From Cytobacillus pseudoceanisediminis (GTDB taxonomy: Bacteria > Bacillota > Bacilli > Bacillales > Cytobacillaceae): a stretch of 64,000 bases of DNA. The position numbers and the translations under genes are program-made. Positions 62,261-64,000 of the stretch are shown in pieces (within the stretch, counting starts at the first letter, position 1; each line of letters opens with the position of its first letter). The stretch is from contig NZ_CP097350.1 in the NCBI RefSeq assembly GCF_023516215.1, positions 1 through 64,000 of the forward strand, given 5' to 3'. The notes under the pieces were generated by a model. The model did no database searches. It saw nothing but the letters and a program-made list of their open reading frames with translations, and was not told where the DNA came from.

Positions 62261-64000
62261 ATGGAATTAAATAAAGTGATTGAGACAGATGAAAACCCAA
62301 AGATGATTGAAATTTACCTGGAGCAGGCATGGCAAAGCGCTTTTTGTTACGCATTAGCGGTAGAGGAACCCAAGCATGAATGGCAAGGAGCTAAATTACT
62401 CATGACCATTATTGCTGGTAATGATTCTACTTTACAGGCTATGAAAGCTGCAGTCGATACCGGGAGTGGCGGTTTGTCTTTTGGGCAAGGGAAGAAAGAT
62501 TTAACTGACTATAAATTTTCCCAAGAATTCCGTATGTACTCTGATAAAGGAAAGTATTCAAAGTTCCCAATTACTATTAATCAAAACCGAAAAGCGGTCG
62601 CAATTGTTCATGATGACCTGCTTGGAAACGGAGACTATATTCTTTCGTTCGATGCAGATCCCGGAGAAGGGCTAAGACAAATTTTAGGTGGCGGAAAGTA
62701 TGGGCTTAATATTCTACCTGAATGGAAAGATATTATTCTAAATGAGTTCTTAAGAAGAGGGTGTATTGAGGAATTCAAGTTTTATTATGATTCCGCCCTT
62801 TTTCCTGATGGATTTTCCATCTATAAACTGAATTTTAGTGAGGAAACTGGAGAGCAGGAAGCGGATGATATTATTTCTGAAATGATTTCAAGTGGGATGC
62901 TGAAGTTTCCTAAAACAGGAACTGGTCAAGCAGTGGAATCCATAGAAGATTTGACACAGTATATGACAACCTTCATGGATGATATGGTCACAAAGGTAAG
63001 CAATAAAGTTACTCCAGGCCATGACCCAATGACAGACGCTATACACCCGCAAATCTCAACTTATAAGCGGGAACTTTTTCCTGTCCAATCTCATGTTACT
63101 ACCGCGATCGCTAAAGTTTTGAAAAAGCAGAAGGTAGCTTTAATACAAGGTGAAATGAGCACGGGTAAATCAACCATGATGACAGCAATTCCTGATGTAG
63201 TTGCTGCTATGTCAAATAAAAAAGGGTATTTTGCTTGTCTAATGTGTCCCCCAAGCCTAACAAAAAAATGGCCGGAGGAAATAAAAGAAATTTTACCTCA
63301 TGCTGATGTAAGAGTTATTGAACGGACAGAGCAACTCATTGAGTTTCATCGTAAATGGACCAGTCAAGGAAGGCCTAAGCCATTGAAACCAACATTCTTT
63401 GTCATTTCCTTTACAACAATGAGGGGCGATTGTGCGATGGTTCCTGCAGTTCGTTTTGATTATAAGAAAACGGTACTTCAAAGTGAGTCAAACTCCTTAC
63501 CATATCGTTTTGGATACTATTGTCCAAGCTGCGGTAATGCACACCAGGTTATTGAATCTACTGCAGTGGAAACCAATGAGGATGGAGAGGAAGAAGAGGT
63601 TCAGAATAAACGGACGATGGATGAAGATGAATTTGGAACAAGCAGGCGACTTCATAATTCAAAAAATCCAGCCAATGCTTTTTGTTCTGAATGCGGTGAA
63701 AGTTTATGGACCAAGAAGGTACCTACTAGATACCAATCAATAAAAGACTGGTTTAAGTACGAAAGGCAGATTGAACATGCTTTAAAGGAGAATCAGCCTT
63801 TGGTCCAACAAATTCAGCTCTCTCAACCTGAGATTCCTAAGAAAGTCGGGAATCCAAGGAGAATCGCTTCTATTGAATACATCCGAAGGAAAATGAGATG
63901 GTTTTTTGATATTACTATCTGTGATGAAATCCATATGCTGAAATCTGGCATGTCAGCCCAGGGAAATTCACTAGGGAGCCTTGCAGCTGCTTCAAAGAAG
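62261..64000 (+). CDS. DEAD/DEAH-box helicase, partial (runs off the window end)
   Basis: At least 580 residues. The N-terminal 280 residues are not recognised. The helicase core begins with the Walker A motif QGEMSTGKST, then the MCPPSLTKKWPEEI Ia region, and the Walker B motif DITICDEIH near the window end. Between them is a zinc-finger-like pair, CPSC and CSEC (63520-63697). Start ATG 62261 is after CAGGGAG; a hairpin ATCCCT with AGGGAT (62189-62214) lies upstream. It may unwind DNA during plasmid replication or establishment. Confidence 0.8.
   Translation, partial: MELNKVIETDENPKMIEIYLEQAWQSAFCYALAVEEPKHEWQGAKLLMTIIAGNDSTLQAMKAAVDTGSGGLSFGQGKKDLTDYKFSQEFRMYSDKGKYSKFPITINQNRKAVAIVHDDLLGNGDYILSFDADPGEGLRQILGGGKYGLNILPEWKDIILNEFLRRGCIEEFKFYYDSALFPDGFSIYKLNFSEETGEQEADDIISEMISSGMLKFPKTGTGQAVESIEDLTQYMTTFMDDMVTKVSNKVTPGHDPMTDAIHPQISTYKRELFPVQSHVTTAIAKVLKKQKVALIQGEMSTGKSTMMTAIPDVVAAMSNKKGYFACLMCPPSLTKKWPEEIKEILPHADVRVIERTEQLIEFHRKWTSQGRPKPLKPTFFVISFTTMRGDCAMVPAVRFDYKKTVLQSESNSLPYRFGYYCPSCGNAHQVIESTAVETNEDGEEEEVQNKRTMDEDEFGTSRRLHNSKNPANAFCSECGESLWTKKVPTRYQSIKDWFKYERQIEHALKENQPLVQQIQLSQPEIPKKVGNPRRIASIEYIRRKMRWFFDITICDEIHMLKSGMSAQGNSLGSLAAASKK

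Noticed and set aside
1..64000. CRISPR array, tRNA or rRNA genes
   Set aside because: No spaced direct repeats of the right size and no tRNA or rRNA-like sequences were noticed.

Overview
The window looks like part of a large, low-GC conjugative plasmid of a Bacillaceae host. The evidence is strong AAGGAGG ribosome binding sites, sigma-A type promoters, an RsfA-family sporulation regulator, an NprR-like RRNPP regulator, a TubR/TubZ partition cassette and an iteron origin with a DnaA box. No tRNA, rRNA or CRISPR array was seen.

Layout. (1) 1-6.4 kb: end of an XRE regulator, then a plus-strand operon with a Rad52-family annealing protein, a plasmid DnaN clamp and a compact ubiquitin-like cassette (E2-like protein, Ub-like domain fused to a JAMM peptidase, ThiF-type E1) resembling the PRTRC system. 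(2) 6.5-9.6 kb minus strand: a small operon with a lipoprotein, and a tyrosine-recombinase-like protein that lacks most catalytic residues. (3) 9.9-14.5 kb minus strand: a 37-aa membrane peptide, a TubY-like coiled-coil HTH protein, tubZ and tubR, with a decayed tandem array of tubZ-tail and centromere-like copies after tubZ and GTACC palindromes before tubR. (4) 15.5-31 kb plus strand: transfer functions, with replication-relaxation proteins, a VirD4/TraG-type coupling ATPase, an S1-domain protein, an HD-GYP protein and a Tad/Flp-like pilus set (CpaB-, TadZ-, TadA-, TadB-, TadC-like proteins, three small pilin-like peptides and two TadE-like proteins). (5) 31-36 kb: two large surface proteins. 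(6) 36-37.6 kb minus strand: an RRNPP regulator and a short lipoprotein-like prepeptide. (7) 38-47.5 kb: hypothetical genes, an orphan DndC-like protein behind an RNA switch, an aroA remnant, a broken VOC gene and a nuclease. (8) 47.5-55.7 kb: an operon with RadC, SSB and an adenine methyltransferase-like gene interrupted by a group II intron, then a C5 methyltransferase. (9) 56-60.5 kb: a secreted protein and its decayed duplicate, an RsfA regulator, the replication initiator and nine iterons. (10) 60.6-64 kb: an ArdC-like antirestriction protein and a helicase that runs off the end.

Two families of structured leaders link these regions. Type A (five copies, at about 0.45, 31.1, 38.7, 47.6 and 60.6 kb) has a sigma-A promoter, a U-rich tract, a GCA-hairpin-TTAGCRGG element and a terminator whose 5' arm carries CUUUGG or CUUUGC. 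It precedes the Rad52/DnaN, SSB/RadC and ArdC operons, a gene set typical of conjugative leading regions. Type B (five copies, at about 8.7 minus strand, 15.5, 19.8, 22.5 and 31.0 kb) has a small GGG-loop-CCC hairpin overlapping the 5' arm of a terminator, mostly before transfer operons.

Caution on sequence quality: at least fourteen otherwise intact genes are split by a single indel, nearly always one missing base in a homopolymer. I annotate these as single genes and regard assembly error as the most likely cause.
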